Source of the DNA: Symploca sp. SIO1C2
GTDB taxonomy: Bacteria > Cyanobacteriota > Cyanobacteriia > Cyanobacteriales > Coleofasciculaceae
Assembly: GCA_010672925.1 (NCBI GenBank)
Contig: JAAHFP010000002.1
Span: 553,244-617,243, forward strand
Reading direction: 5' to 3'
Length of the DNA: 64,000 nt
The notes under the pieces: generated by a model
Told to the model about the DNA's origin: nothing
Seen by the model: the letters and a program-made list of their open reading frames with translations, nothing else
Databases searched by the model: none
In this document: one piece after another, positions 18,082 to 27,612 of the stretch
How positions within the stretch are numbered: position 1 is the first letter of the stretch
How the letters are laid out: every line of letters starts with the position of its first letter
Program-made: the position numbers and the translations under genes

Positions 18082-19227
18082 ATGAAAAAGCTAAAAGTTG
18101 TGATGATGGGTCCGAGTTTAGATGAAAAGGGCGGAATGGGTTCAGTCGGAACTCTTATCCTCAATAATGCTCTAGCTGAACTACAAATTGAACATATTTC
18201 TACTTGGGATGGAGAACAAAGTAGAAATTCAACTATCTATATGTTCAAGGCGTTTGTCAGAGCATTATTTGCTTTGTTTGAGAAACTTATCAAAGCTGAA
18301 GTTGATATAGTTCATATCCATCTAGCGGAAAGAGGTAGTGCTGTAAGAAAGGCAATTATTGCTTTAGTGGCGATGGCATTTAATAAGCCGTTTATTATGC
18401 ACGCTCATGGTTGTGAGTTTCATTCATTTCACAGTCAGCTTCCTATTATACCCAAAAAATTTCTCAATTGGGTATTACAACAGTCTGCTTATTTAATTGC
18501 CTTGTCAGAGAGCTGGAGAGACTATTATGTGAATAATTGTAGTTTGACAGCAGAGCAGGTTGTCGTATTTCCTAATCCAGCGGAAATTCCTGAATATGTT
18601 CCTGATCGTGCTAATTGCCAGCAGAAGCTTAAAATAGCTTTTCTCGGACGGATTTGCAAACGTAAAGGGGTATTTGATTTGTTGGAATCATTTGCTCAGC
18701 TTGCCCCGGAACATCAAGAAAAATCAGAATTAATCCTGGCAGGAATTGGAGAAATTGAGGAAGCAAAAGCTTTAGCCCAAAGGCTAGAAATAAAGCAACA
18801 TGTTATTTTCCCTGGCTGGGTCGATCCAGATGGGCGTAATAAGTTGTTGTCTGATGCAGATGTCTTCCTGCTGCCTTCCTACAACGAAGGTTTACCCATG
18901 GCAGTGCTTGAGGCCATGAGCTGGGAATTACCAGTGGTGACTACACCAGTAGGGGGGATTCCGGAGCTAATTACTAATCAAGAAACTGGTCTGTTGGTAA
19001 ACCCAGGAAATGTACCACAGTTAGCAAAAGCCTTAGAGTCTTTAATTACAAATGAGTCTCTAAGACTTGAACTAGGAAAAGCGGCAAGAAAGCGAGTTGC
19101 TCCCCTAGATATCAAACTTTATAGTCGCTCTTTGTCTGAGTTATACTTTTCAGTATCAGGAACTTCTAAAAGTAAATCTGTTGAACCTCCGTTGAAGGAA
19201 GCAGTTACTGCTAATCAGCGTCGTTAG
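18082..19227 (+). CDS. Glycosyltransferase family 4 (GT-B)
   Basis: A 381-residue retaining-type GT-B enzyme that probably adds a sugar to an EPS lipid-linked intermediate at the inner membrane. The N-terminal domain has VVMMGPSLDEKGGMGSVG and HIHLAERGS; the nucleotide-sugar domain has IAFLGRICKRKGVFDLLESF and the E-x7-E stretch YNEGLPMAVLEAMSWELPVV with GGIPELI. First gene of the EPS locus, directly behind leader copy B. Sugar specificity cannot be read. The last 25 residues are Ser/Lys-rich. Confidence 0.88.
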   Translation: MKKLKVVMMGPSLDEKGGMGSVGTLILNNALAELQIEHISTWDGEQSRNSTIYMFKAFVRALFALFEKLIKAEVDIVHIHLAERGSAVRKAIIALVAMAFNKPFIMHAHGCEFHSFHSQLPIIPKKFLNWVLQQSAYLIALSESWRDYYVNNCSLTAEQVVVFPNPAEIPEYVPDRANCQQKLKIAFLGRICKRKGVFDLLESFAQLAPEHQEKSELILAGIGEIEEAKALAQRLEIKQHVIFPGWVDPDGRNKLLSDADVFLLPSYNEGLPMAVLEAMSWELPVVTTPVGGIPELITNQETGLLVNPGNVPQLAKALESLITNESLRLELGKAARKRVAPLDIKLYSRSLSELYFSVSGTSKSKSVEPPLKEAVTANQRR

Positions 19228-19406
19228 GATGCAAAGGTTTTAGAGAATAGAGCTTGATATTAGGCATTTCCAGAAACCCAGAATTTAGCACCGTAAATAG
19301 GGCTTGTAGCATAATTACTGGAGATGTCTAGTAGTCTCCAATCTATTACGAGCGCAACTTTGCTGAAACTAAAATAGTAGAGTTTTACTTCTTCGTTTGA
19401 GATTTC

Positions 19407-21617
19407 ATGGAATATCAAGAGTATGCAGAAGATATCGACTTCCAGAAATACTGGTTAATTCTGAAGCGACATTGGCTCCTGGGTTCAGTTGTTTGGTGTA
19501 TTATTGTTGCTCTGGCAACTTTAGCAGCTCTTTCAGGAGAACCCACTTATGAAGCCTATGGCAAACTTCGATTTAAAAAAGAGAATACCACTTCCGCTTT
19601 AGCCACAGGCTCTGGGGAAAAATTTGGCAAACTGGATTCTTTAAATAACAAAGATACACCTCTTGATACAGAAGCGGAGGTAATCCGTTCTGCACCAATT
19701 GTTAATCAAACAATAGAGAGTTTAAATTTGCAAGATGAGGAGGGTGAGCCTGTAACTTATGACGATTTTAACAAGAGTCTTGATGTAGGAATTATTGCTG
19801 GAACTGATATTTTAAGTGTTTCCTATGAAAGTCGCCAATCTGAGGAAGCGATTGAGGTGGTTAATCGGATTATGGAAATCTACTTAAAAAACAATATCCT
19901 CACCAATCGTTCTGAGGCAGTAGCAGCCAGAGAATTTATTGATGCACAGTTACCTAAAGTAGAAGAGAGTGTAAGTAAGGCAGCTTCTGCTTTACGCAAT
20001 TTTAAAGAGCAAAATAAAATTGTAGACCTTCAACAAGAAGCTCAATCTACTGTATCAGCAATCGATAATTTAAATCAAGAAATTGGTGCAACTCGTGCAG
20101 CAATAGAAAAAAATAGGGGTCTAGCTACAGAACTTCGTAAAAAGATTGGTATGAGTTCTGAAGAAGCTTTAACCAGGAAGACCTTAAATGAGTCAGTTGC
20201 ATTTCAGGAAGTGTTTGAAGAACTCAAACAGGTAGAACAGCAACTAGTGGTTGAGCGTACTCGATTTCAGGACGCGAATCCAACTATTATTAATTTGCAA
20301 GAAAAAAAAGCTGCATTAGAAACTCTTTTAAAGCAGAGGGAAAGACAAGTTATTGGCAGGAATTTGTCAATACCTTATGAAGATTTTCCTGAAAATACCC
20401 CAGGTTCTCCAGCTGGAGAATTGCAGGATACTATCACGGAAAACTTGATTGCTTCTGAAGCTGAGCTACAAGCTTTAACCAATCAGCTAGCAACTCTCAT
20501 TCAAGTTAGAGACTCTTATAAACAAAGAGTCAACGATTTGCCAAAACTTGAACAAACTCAGCGAGATTTAGTACAAAAACTAGAAACAGCTCAAGCTAGC
20601 TACAAATTGCTTCTCAACAATCGTGAACAAGTCCAGCTTGCCGAAAATCAAAATGTTGGCAATGCTCAAATTGCCAGTCCTGCCATAGCTTCACCTTATC
20701 CGAACTCTAGCAAAAAATTAGTTTTAATGGCAGGTATTGTGGTGGGTAGCCTGCTTTATGTGGTGACGGCATTTGTTATGGAACTGATGGACAGATCGCT
20801 CAAAACGACTAAAGAGGTTCGTAATATCTTTAATTATACCTTGCTAGGAATGATCCCTTGTCCACAAAAAAAAGTACCTTTTACGATAATTAAAACCGAA
20901 GATACTGCTCCAGAACACCAAGTTAGGGACTTACCTCAATCCACCATTAGCGAAACCTACAAAATGCTTCAGGCAAACTTGCGGTTTCTCAGTCCAGATC
21001 AAGACTTGAAAGTGATTGTGGTAACCAGTTCTGTACCGAAGGAAGGGAAGTCTACAGTCTCCAGTAATTTAGCTGCAGCGATGGCGCAACTAGGAAGCCA
21101 AGTTTTGTTAATCGATGCGGATTTACATCATCCACAGCAACATCATATTTGGCAGTTGACCAATGAGGTGGGATTAAGCGAGGTTATTGTCTCTCAAGCA
21201 ACTTTGGAAAAGGCAGTAACAACAGTTATGCCAAATTTGGATGTTCTGTCTTCTGGAGTCATCCCACCTAATTCTTTGGCTCTACTTGGCTCTAATCGCA
21301 TGAATGCCTTAGTTAAGGATTTTTCCAAAACCTATGATTTCGTAATTATCGATACCTCTCCCCTGTTATTAGTAGCTGATGCGTTGACCTTAAGCAAAAC
21401 AAGCGATGGAATTTTGCTAGTAGCTAGACCAGGGGTAATCGATCGAGTTAGTGCTAATGCAGCAAGAGAACTTTTAGAACAATCAGACCAGAATGTTCTC
21501 GGATTAGTGGCCAATGGAGTACTGATTGACAACGAGCCGGATAGTTATTTCCATCACGCTAAAGCTTACGCTAAAAATGATGCTAAATCTCCTTTCGCTT
21601 CTATTTTAAAAAATTAA
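19407..21617 (+). CDS. Wzc-like chain-length protein with tyrosine-kinase-type ATPase domain
   Basis: A 736-residue polysaccharide co-polymerase: Wzz domain between two membrane segments (about residues 20-42 and 433-456), a long periplasmic coiled-coil region, then a cytosolic P-loop domain. Walker A is SSVPKEGKST (Lys548), Walker A' LLIDADLHHP (Asp570, Asp572), Walker B FVIIDTSP (Asp649). In the usual DxDxR of Walker A' the Arg is His574. The C-terminal tail has only two Tyr, not a Tyr cluster. It would control EPS length and export with Wzx/Wzy products nearby. No outer-membrane partner is in the window. Confidence 0.9.
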   Translation: MEYQEYAEDIDFQKYWLILKRHWLLGSVVWCIIVALATLAALSGEPTYEAYGKLRFKKENTTSALATGSGEKFGKLDSLNNKDTPLDTEAEVIRSAPIVNQTIESLNLQDEEGEPVTYDDFNKSLDVGIIAGTDILSVSYESRQSEEAIEVVNRIMEIYLKNNILTNRSEAVAAREFIDAQLPKVEESVSKAASALRNFKEQNKIVDLQQEAQSTVSAIDNLNQEIGATRAAIEKNRGLATELRKKIGMSSEEALTRKTLNESVAFQEVFEELKQVEQQLVVERTRFQDANPTIINLQEKKAALETLLKQRERQVIGRNLSIPYEDFPENTPGSPAGELQDTITENLIASEAELQALTNQLATLIQVRDSYKQRVNDLPKLEQTQRDLVQKLETAQASYKLLLNNREQVQLAENQNVGNAQIASPAIASPYPNSSKKLVLMAGIVVGSLLYVVTAFVMELMDRSLKTTKEVRNIFNYTLLGMIPCPQKKVPFTIIKTEDTAPEHQVRDLPQSTISETYKMLQANLRFLSPDQDLKVIVVTSSVPKEGKSTVSSNLAAAMAQLGSQVLLIDADLHHPQQHHIWQLTNEVGLSEVIVSQATLEKAVTTVMPNLDVLSSGVIPPNSLALLGSNRMNALVKDFSKTYDFVIIDTSPLLLVADALTLSKTSDGILLVARPGVIDRVSANAARELLEQSDQNVLGLVANGVLIDNEPDSYFHHAKAYAKNDAKSPFASILKN

Positions 21618-21638
21618 ACTTGATTTTCATCAACCTAA

Positions 21639-22973
21639 ATGAGTAATAAGCTAAATTTAGTTCTTCAGAAGATGAGCCCAAATCTCCGTAAGATTCTCAG
21701 CAATACTAGCTGGCTACTTGCGGAACGAGTCTTACGTATGGCTGTGGGATTTTTTGTTCTTGCTTGGGTAGCTCGTTATTTGGGTGCAGATCAGTTTGGT
21801 TTGTTAAACTATGCAATTTCCTTCGTCATAATTTTCACTACTATTGCTCATTTAGGTTTAAACCATTTTGTAGTCCGTGATTCTGTGAGTGAAATATCCC
21901 GTAAGGATGAAATTCTCGGCACTGCTTTTTTGTTAAGATTGATTAGTGGAATTTTCTCTTTTTTGTTAGTAACTGGAATCATTTTTTGGCTACGTCCTGA
22001 TGAACAACTGACTAGAATTATAGTAGTAATTGTTGCCTCAAGTCTACTTCTTCAAGAGTTTAATGTTATTGATGATTGGTTCCAATCACAGGTGCAGTCA
22101 AAATATGCTGTTTCAGCGAGGAACACTGCTTTCATCATTATGACCTTGGTTAGGGTGACATTAATCCAAACTCAAGCTCCCTTAATTGCCTTTGCTTTAG
22201 CCTATTTGATAGAAAGCGCTTTGACTTTTCTTGGTCTAGTTATTGCTTACCAAGTGAGTGGGCAAAAAATCCAAGCTTGGCGCGGTAACTGGCGAAGAGC
22301 TAAAAGTCTTATGAAGGTAAGTTGGCCTCTAATATTTTCTAACTTAGCCATCATGGTTTATTTATACATTGATCAAATTATGCTAGGGCAGTTAGCAGAT
22401 AATAAAGCGGTTGGTGTATATGCAGCAGCAGTGCGGTTATCCGAAACTTGGCCTTTTATGGCAACGGCAATTGTATCTTCAGCAGCTCCTTCTATCATTG
22501 CAGCGAAGAAAGTCAGCGAAACAGCTTACTATGAAAAAATTCAAAAACTTTGTAACTTTTTAGAAATAATAGTCTATTCTATAGCTATTCCTATGACTTT
22601 TTTGTCAACATTTCTAGTAGTTCTAGTTTTTGGTCAAGACTACGCTTCTGCTGGTAGCATATTATCGATTCATATCTGGTCATCTTTATTTGTTTTCTTA
22701 GGTTACGTCAAAAATATTTGGATAGCGACAGAAGAGTTAACTGGATTTGCTTTATCTGCTAGTATTGTTGGGGCAACAATCAATATTTTACTTAATATCT
22801 GGCTCATACCTAAATATCAAGGAATAGGAGCAGCGATCGCAACCGTTATTTCCTATGGATGTGCTGATTATATTATGTGCTTTATCTATCCTCCAGCTCG
22901 GAAGTTTGGTTGGGTAATGACTAAAGCAATGAGCTTAAATGGAATTGCTATGGTTTTTAGCAAAAATCATTGA
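21639..22973 (+). CDS. Wzx-type polysaccharide flippase
   Basis: A 444-residue integral membrane protein of the MATE/Wzx (RfbX) superfamily with about 12-14 hydrophobic segments. Typical parts: LGADQFGLLNYAISFVIIF near the N-terminus, SARNTAFIIMTLVRV, and LMKVSWPLIFSNLAIMVYLYIDQIMLG in the middle. It would move undecaprenyl-linked repeat units to the outer face of the plasma membrane. It lies 21 bases after the Wzc-like gene. Confidence 0.9.
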   Translation: MSNKLNLVLQKMSPNLRKILSNTSWLLAERVLRMAVGFFVLAWVARYLGADQFGLLNYAISFVIIFTTIAHLGLNHFVVRDSVSEISRKDEILGTAFLLRLISGIFSFLLVTGIIFWLRPDEQLTRIIVVIVASSLLLQEFNVIDDWFQSQVQSKYAVSARNTAFIIMTLVRVTLIQTQAPLIAFALAYLIESALTFLGLVIAYQVSGQKIQAWRGNWRRAKSLMKVSWPLIFSNLAIMVYLYIDQIMLGQLADNKAVGVYAAAVRLSETWPFMATAIVSSAAPSIIAAKKVSETAYYEKIQKLCNFLEIIVYSIAIPMTFLSTFLVVLVFGQDYASAGSILSIHIWSSLFVFLGYVKNIWIATEELTGFALSASIVGATINILLNIWLIPKYQGIGAAIATVISYGCADYIMCFIYPPARKFGWVMTKAMSLNGIAMVFSKNH

Positions 22974-23035
22974 ATCAATTAAATAGAGCTAATATTTTTG
23001 TTCTTATTTTTACCAAAATAGTTGAGGTATAAATT

Positions 23036-23944
23036 TTGTATAATAATCCTCTGGTTAGCATTTTAATTAACAACTACAACTATGGTCGCTTTCTTTCTGA
23101 AGCCATTGATAGTGCTTTGAAACAAAGTTATTCCAATATAGAAGTAATTGTGGTTGATGATGGCTCCACTGATAATTCCCAAGAAATTATCAAAAGTTAT
23201 GGGGAACACATTATCCCCATACTTAAGCAAAATGGCGGACAAGCTTCTGCTTTTAACGCAGGATTTGCTGCTAGTCAGGGAGAAATTATCTGTTTTTTAG
23301 ACTCCGATGATCTTTGGAAAACTGACAAAGTGGCAGAGGTGGTTAAGACTTTTGTGGAGAATCCGGACATTGGCTGGTGTTTTCATTCCTTAGAATTTCT
23401 GAGTACAACTCCTAAAAAAATATCTCCCATGACTTATAAGGGAATATCTGGCAAATATGATCTGAGTGCTCACCTTGAACGAGGAAAACTCAACAAGAAA
23501 ATTCCTGAATTTAACTTGGCGACCTCAGGAATGTGCTTTAATCGTTCCCTCTTAAGTAAAATTCTTCCCATGCCAGAAGTAATTAAGATAACTAGCGATG
23601 ATTACATTAAGTATATTGCTTTAGGCGTGAGTCCAGGGTTTATCTTATTGGAAGACTTAGCTCTTCAGAGAATTCATGATAACAATGCCTATACCTTCAG
23701 AAGCGATAAGCAACAACTCAGAGGTAAGATACACGCTTTAACAGCTTACTGGATGAGGATGAATTTTCCAGCATTATCTAAATTTACCAATAGCCTCTTG
23801 GCAACAGGGATGAAAATTTATTGGAGCAGTGGAGGTATTGAAGCAGAAGGTCAAAAACTTATCAAAAGTTATCTATCATCAGTAACCCTATTGGAAAAAT
23901 TGGAAATTTATACGAGGGCTTTTTACTACCGCCTGAAGTCATGA
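23036..23944 (+). CDS. Glycosyltransferase family 2 (GT-A)
   Basis: A 302-residue GT-A enzyme. It begins PLVSILINNYNYGRFLSEAI, with VVDDGSTDNS and the metal-binding FLDSDD. The start is TTG at 23036, supported by GAGG 8 bases upstream (23024-23027) and by the lack of an ATG before the conserved core. Its stop overlaps the next gene by four bases. A close paralogue lies at 56652-57641, sharing the NGGQAS-x-FN-x-GF stretch. Confidence 0.88.
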   Translation: MYNNPLVSILINNYNYGRFLSEAIDSALKQSYSNIEVIVVDDGSTDNSQEIIKSYGEHIIPILKQNGGQASAFNAGFAASQGEIICFLDSDDLWKTDKVAEVVKTFVENPDIGWCFHSLEFLSTTPKKISPMTYKGISGKYDLSAHLERGKLNKKIPEFNLATSGMCFNRSLLSKILPMPEVIKITSDDYIKYIALGVSPGFILLEDLALQRIHDNNAYTFRSDKQQLRGKIHALTAYWMRMNFPALSKFTNSLLATGMKIYWSSGGIEAEGQKLIKSYLSSVTLLEKLEIYTRAFYYRLKS

Positions 23945-25242
23945 ACTTAGAGTTAAACCCACTATTAAAGTTTCTAGAAAAAAGAGCCACAATTTTCGCC
24001 CTACTCTTTTTGTCAGAACTTTTGCGCTTCCAAAGTTTATATAGTGACCCAGACCCCAAAGCTGATGCTGTTGCCGTCGGTAATCCTTTGGATCCAGTGA
24101 TGTCGCTGTTACAGCATGGTATTTATGCAGCTACCCTTCTACTCATACTTGCTCGTTGGAAAAGTGTTATTCGTGCGGGTTTAAGAGACCAACTTGTTTG
24201 GCTGTTAACGGGAATGGCTTTGATGTCATTTCTCTGGTCAGATTTTCCAGATTGGTCACTCAAAAAGGGTATTACAACGGTTCAAACAACTTACTTTGGA
24301 CTGTACCTGGCTTCACGCTATAACTTAAAGCAACAGTTACAGATGTTAGCTTGGGCGATAGGGATTATTGGTATAGTTTCTCTACTGTTTACCCTAGCAT
24401 TTCCTGGTGCAGCCATTGAAGCTGGAGCCAATGCAGGCTCTTGGCGGGGACCTTTTGTGCAGAAGAATGTCCTGGCTAGGATTATGGTTCTAGGAGCAAT
24501 TGTTTTCTTACTGCTTGCTCTCGACAGCCGTAAAAACCGTTACTGGCTTTGGGGTGGTTTTGGTCTGTGCGTTCTCATGATCCTGTTGACTGGTTCCAAA
24601 ACTGCTCTGTTGCTGTTTTTATCTGTAGTGATTCTTTTGCCTCTTTACAAGGCTTTGCGGTGGAGCGATACGATACTTGTTCCGTTAGTCATTACTTTAC
24701 TCTTGGTAGCTGGGAGTATTGTGGTGTTAATTGTAGGCAATTGGGAAAACATACTGCTGGGATTGGGGAGAGACCCAACTTTGAGCGGTCGTACTGATCT
24801 GTGGGAATTGGCAATGGAATTGATTGCCAAACGCCCTTGGTTAGGTTATGGGTATCAAGGTTTCTGGCAAGACGGAGGAGTAGCTGAGATTGTTTGGAAA
24901 GCAGAAGGATATAAACCACCTCATGCTCATAACGGTTTCGTCAACATGGCCTTGGATTTCGGTCTAATAGGTTTGTTCCTTTTTTTGTTGATTATTGCCG
25001 TAACTTATGTGCGGGCCATAGCTTGGTTGCGTTTGGGTAAAACAACCATAGAACTCTGGCCGCTCTTTTATGTCACCTTCTTTTTTATGTACAACCACAG
25101 TGAAAATACCATAATTGCTCACAACTCCCTCTTTTGGGCTTTGCTAGCATCTGTGACTTTTTCTATGAAGCGTCTTCGACCAGTAGAACCAAAAATACCT
25201 AAGAAATTACCAAAACAACCAAAATTAGTGAAACATACCTAG
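23941..25242 (+). CDS. O-antigen polymerase/ligase family protein (Wzy-like)
   Basis: A 433-residue protein with about ten membrane segments and the Wzy_C (O-antigen ligase) pattern: a large periplasmic loop with GRDPTLSGRTDLWELAMELI and LGYGYQGFW, followed by HAHNGFVNMALDFGLIGLFLF. It would polymerise repeat units flipped by the Wzx protein. Overlaps the upstream GT2 by ATGA. A second, unlike Wzy-type protein is encoded at 60749-62146. Confidence 0.9.
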   Translation: MNLELNPLLKFLEKRATIFALLFLSELLRFQSLYSDPDPKADAVAVGNPLDPVMSLLQHGIYAATLLLILARWKSVIRAGLRDQLVWLLTGMALMSFLWSDFPDWSLKKGITTVQTTYFGLYLASRYNLKQQLQMLAWAIGIIGIVSLLFTLAFPGAAIEAGANAGSWRGPFVQKNVLARIMVLGAIVFLLLALDSRKNRYWLWGGFGLCVLMILLTGSKTALLLFLSVVILLPLYKALRWSDTILVPLVITLLLVAGSIVVLIVGNWENILLGLGRDPTLSGRTDLWELAMELIAKRPWLGYGYQGFWQDGGVAEIVWKAEGYKPPHAHNGFVNMALDFGLIGLFLFLLIIAVTYVRAIAWLRLGKTTIELWPLFYVTFFFMYNHSENTIIAHNSLFWALLASVTFSMKRLRPVEPKIPKKLPKQPKLVKHT

Positions 25243-25269
25243 AAGTGAAAAGCGAAAGTCATAAAGCAA

Positions 25270-26415
25270 ATGAATAACTTAGCAATTTTCTTAATGGATC
25301 TTGATGGTGGTGGGGCCGAAAGAGTAATGATCAACCTGGCTCGAGGTTTTGCTGAGCAAGGACTAAATGTAGACCTAGTCTTAGTGAAAGCAGAGGGTCC
25401 TTATTTATCACAACTGCCCCCCAATGTACGAGTTGTCAAACTGGGAAGTTCTCGACTGATTTTTAGCATTCCTGCTTTAGCCGGTTACCTCAAACAAGAG
25501 CAACCACCAGTATTAATTTCTGCCCTAGAAGACACAAATATAGTGGCTCTTTCGGCCAAGAAGTTAGCGGGTGTATCAACTCAAGTGATTGTTACTGTAC
25601 ACAATCATCTTTCTCGTGAAGCAACTAATGCCACTTCCCTCAAACGGCGATTAACCCCCCAACTAGTTAAGTTTTTTTACCCTTGGGCTGATACAATTGT
25701 TGCTGTATCCCAAGGTGTCGCTCAGAATTTGTTCGAGTTAGGTTTACCTCCAAAAAAAATCAAAGCCATCTATAATCCAATTGTCACTCCAGAGTTAAGT
25801 GAAAAACTTCAAAAATCCCTTGAGCATCCTTGGTTCTTACCCAATCAACCTCCAGTAATTTTAGGAGCAGGACGCCTGGAAAAGCAGAAAGATTTTCCTA
25901 CTCTGATCCGTGCTTTTGCTCAAGTAAGGCAGCACTATCAAGTGCGATTAATGATTTTGGGTGAAGGAACTGAACGTTCTCATCTAGAATCTCTGGTGCA
26001 TAACCTTAACTTGACAGAAGATGTCGTTTTTGCTGGCTTTGTTGCTAACCCCTATGTCTACATGGCAAGAGCTACTGTACTAGTTCTCTCCTCAGCATGG
26101 GAAGGTTTTGGCAATGTCTTGGTAGAAGCTATGGCAGCGGGAACTCCGGTGGTATCTACTAATTGTGAAAGTGGCCCAGCTGAGATTTTAGCCAATGGGC
26201 AATACGGGAAATTAGTTTCGGTAGGAGATAGCAAGGAAATGTCAGAAGCGATTATGACCACTCTTAAGGATATTCAAGATGGAGAAGTTCTCAAACAACG
26301 AGCTAATGAGTTCTCACTCAAAAATGCAATTACAGAATATAAAAAGTTGTTTTTATCTGAACAATATGATGAGATTAAAAATATTTTCCGATCAACAATA
26401 TCTTCTCAAAAGTGA
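25270..26415 (+). CDS. Glycosyltransferase family 4 (GT-B)
   Basis: A 381-residue GT4 enzyme. The N-terminal signature is FLMDLDGGGAERVMINLARGF, and the C-terminal domain has ILGAGRLEKQKDFPTLIRAF, LGEGTERSHLE and SSAWEGFGNVLVEAMAAGTPVVSTNCESGPAEIL. This subtype is common in capsule and EPS loci (N-acetylgalactosamine- or glucose-type transferases), but donor and acceptor are not known. The next gene starts inside its 3' end. Confidence 0.9.
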   Translation: MNNLAIFLMDLDGGGAERVMINLARGFAEQGLNVDLVLVKAEGPYLSQLPPNVRVVKLGSSRLIFSIPALAGYLKQEQPPVLISALEDTNIVALSAKKLAGVSTQVIVTVHNHLSREATNATSLKRRLTPQLVKFFYPWADTIVAVSQGVAQNLFELGLPPKKIKAIYNPIVTPELSEKLQKSLEHPWFLPNQPPVILGAGRLEKQKDFPTLIRAFAQVRQHYQVRLMILGEGTERSHLESLVHNLNLTEDVVFAGFVANPYVYMARATVLVLSSAWEGFGNVLVEAMAAGTPVVSTNCESGPAEILANGQYGKLVSVGDSKEMSEAIMTTLKDIQDGEVLKQRANEFSLKNAITEYKKLFLSEQYDEIKNIFRSTISSQK

Positions 26416-27466
26416 TGCAGTGAGACCAAATCCTATGCTTTTGCCTTTCTGGTCTCATTTTACCGAAACCGGAGATGCTCCCTGGATTAACCGGCATGAG
26501 TGTTACAGGGAGATCGCTCATACTCTGTTTGAGATGGTTCCTTTAGAGGAAGCTGATTTCGCAGTGATGCCTGATGACTGGAGAACAGTGGTGGGAGAGT
26601 TATGGTACTCTCAAGTTAATCAACAAGCACAAGAGTTGTATCTTCAATTTGCAAAAAAGGCAGAAGCAGCAGGAAAGCCACTTATTGTATTTTTTGGTTG
26701 TGATCGTTCCGATGATGAAGTACCTACCCTGAAAAATGCCTTTATTTTTCGCCACTCCTGCTATCGTTCCCAAAAAAAACCACATCATTTTGTTTGGCCT
26801 TCTTTCTGTGAAGATTTTGTGCAACGATACTTTGAAAATCAGCTTCCGATTAGACAAAAGCAAGAAAAGCCTATTGTTGGTTTCTGTGGCTTGACCAAAC
26901 GAGATTCGTGGAAATTTAACTTAAAGCGGATTGCTTATTACTTATATATTTTACCCCACAGAAAAATTAGAACAACACATCCACCATTTGAAGGGCATAT
27001 TTTACGGGATAAAGTTATCAAAATTTTAAAGGATAGTGATTTGCTAGAGACAAATTTTATTACTTATGACCGCATGGTATTCTTGGGAAAAAAAAGCTTA
27101 GAGCAAAGAAAAAAATCACGAGACGAGTATCTACAAAATATGAGAAGCAGTGACTATGTAGTCTGCTGTCGTGGAACTGCCAATTTTTCTAATCGTCTTT
27201 TTGAAACTCTTTGTTGCGGTCGGATACCAATTTTCATCGATACGGACTGTAGTCTGCCCTATGATTTTGTTGTTGACTGGAAAAAATACTGTGTTTGGGT
27301 AGATGAAAAAGAAATCCCCAATATTGGACAAAAAGTAGCTGAGTTTCATAACAAACTTTCTCCCCAAGAATTTGTGAATTTACAACTTGAGTGCCGAAAA
27401 TTTTGGCAAGAGTGGCTATCCACTGAAGGATTTTTTTCTAAGTTTAATTTGCATTTTCAATCTTAG
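26369..27466 (+). CDS. Exostosin-family (GT47) glycosyltransferase, copy 1
   Basis: A 365-residue protein with the exostosin pattern in its C-terminal half: YVVCCRGTANFSNRLFETL followed by CCGRIPIFIDTDCSLPYDF, and ending LHFQS. The frame is open from 26279 but homology with the tandem copy at 27613-28746 begins at MRLKIFSDQQYLL, so the ATG at 26369 (or 26366) is chosen; it overlaps the upstream GT4 by about 47 bases. GT47 enzymes include glucuronyl-, galactosyl- and xylosyltransferases of plants and animals; the donor here is unknown. Confidence 0.82.
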   Translation: MRLKIFSDQQYLLKSDAVRPNPMLLPFWSHFTETGDAPWINRHECYREIAHTLFEMVPLEEADFAVMPDDWRTVVGELWYSQVNQQAQELYLQFAKKAEAAGKPLIVFFGCDRSDDEVPTLKNAFIFRHSCYRSQKKPHHFVWPSFCEDFVQRYFENQLPIRQKQEKPIVGFCGLTKRDSWKFNLKRIAYYLYILPHRKIRTTHPPFEGHILRDKVIKILKDSDLLETNFITYDRMVFLGKKSLEQRKKSRDEYLQNMRSSDYVVCCRGTANFSNRLFETLCCGRIPIFIDTDCSLPYDFVVDWKKYCVWVDEKEIPNIGQKVAEFHNKLSPQEFVNLQLECRKFWQEWLSTEGFFSKFNLHFQS

Positions 27467-27612
27467 GAGTATCAAAAAAATAATTAAATGTAAAGTAGTG
27501 ATGATTTTTCATCTAAAACAGAGCCATAATCATACTCCAATCTAGGCAATATATTGTTTAATCTTTAATGATTTTGCCGATAGATTTATTTCAGATTGTG
27601 CTTATAAAAATC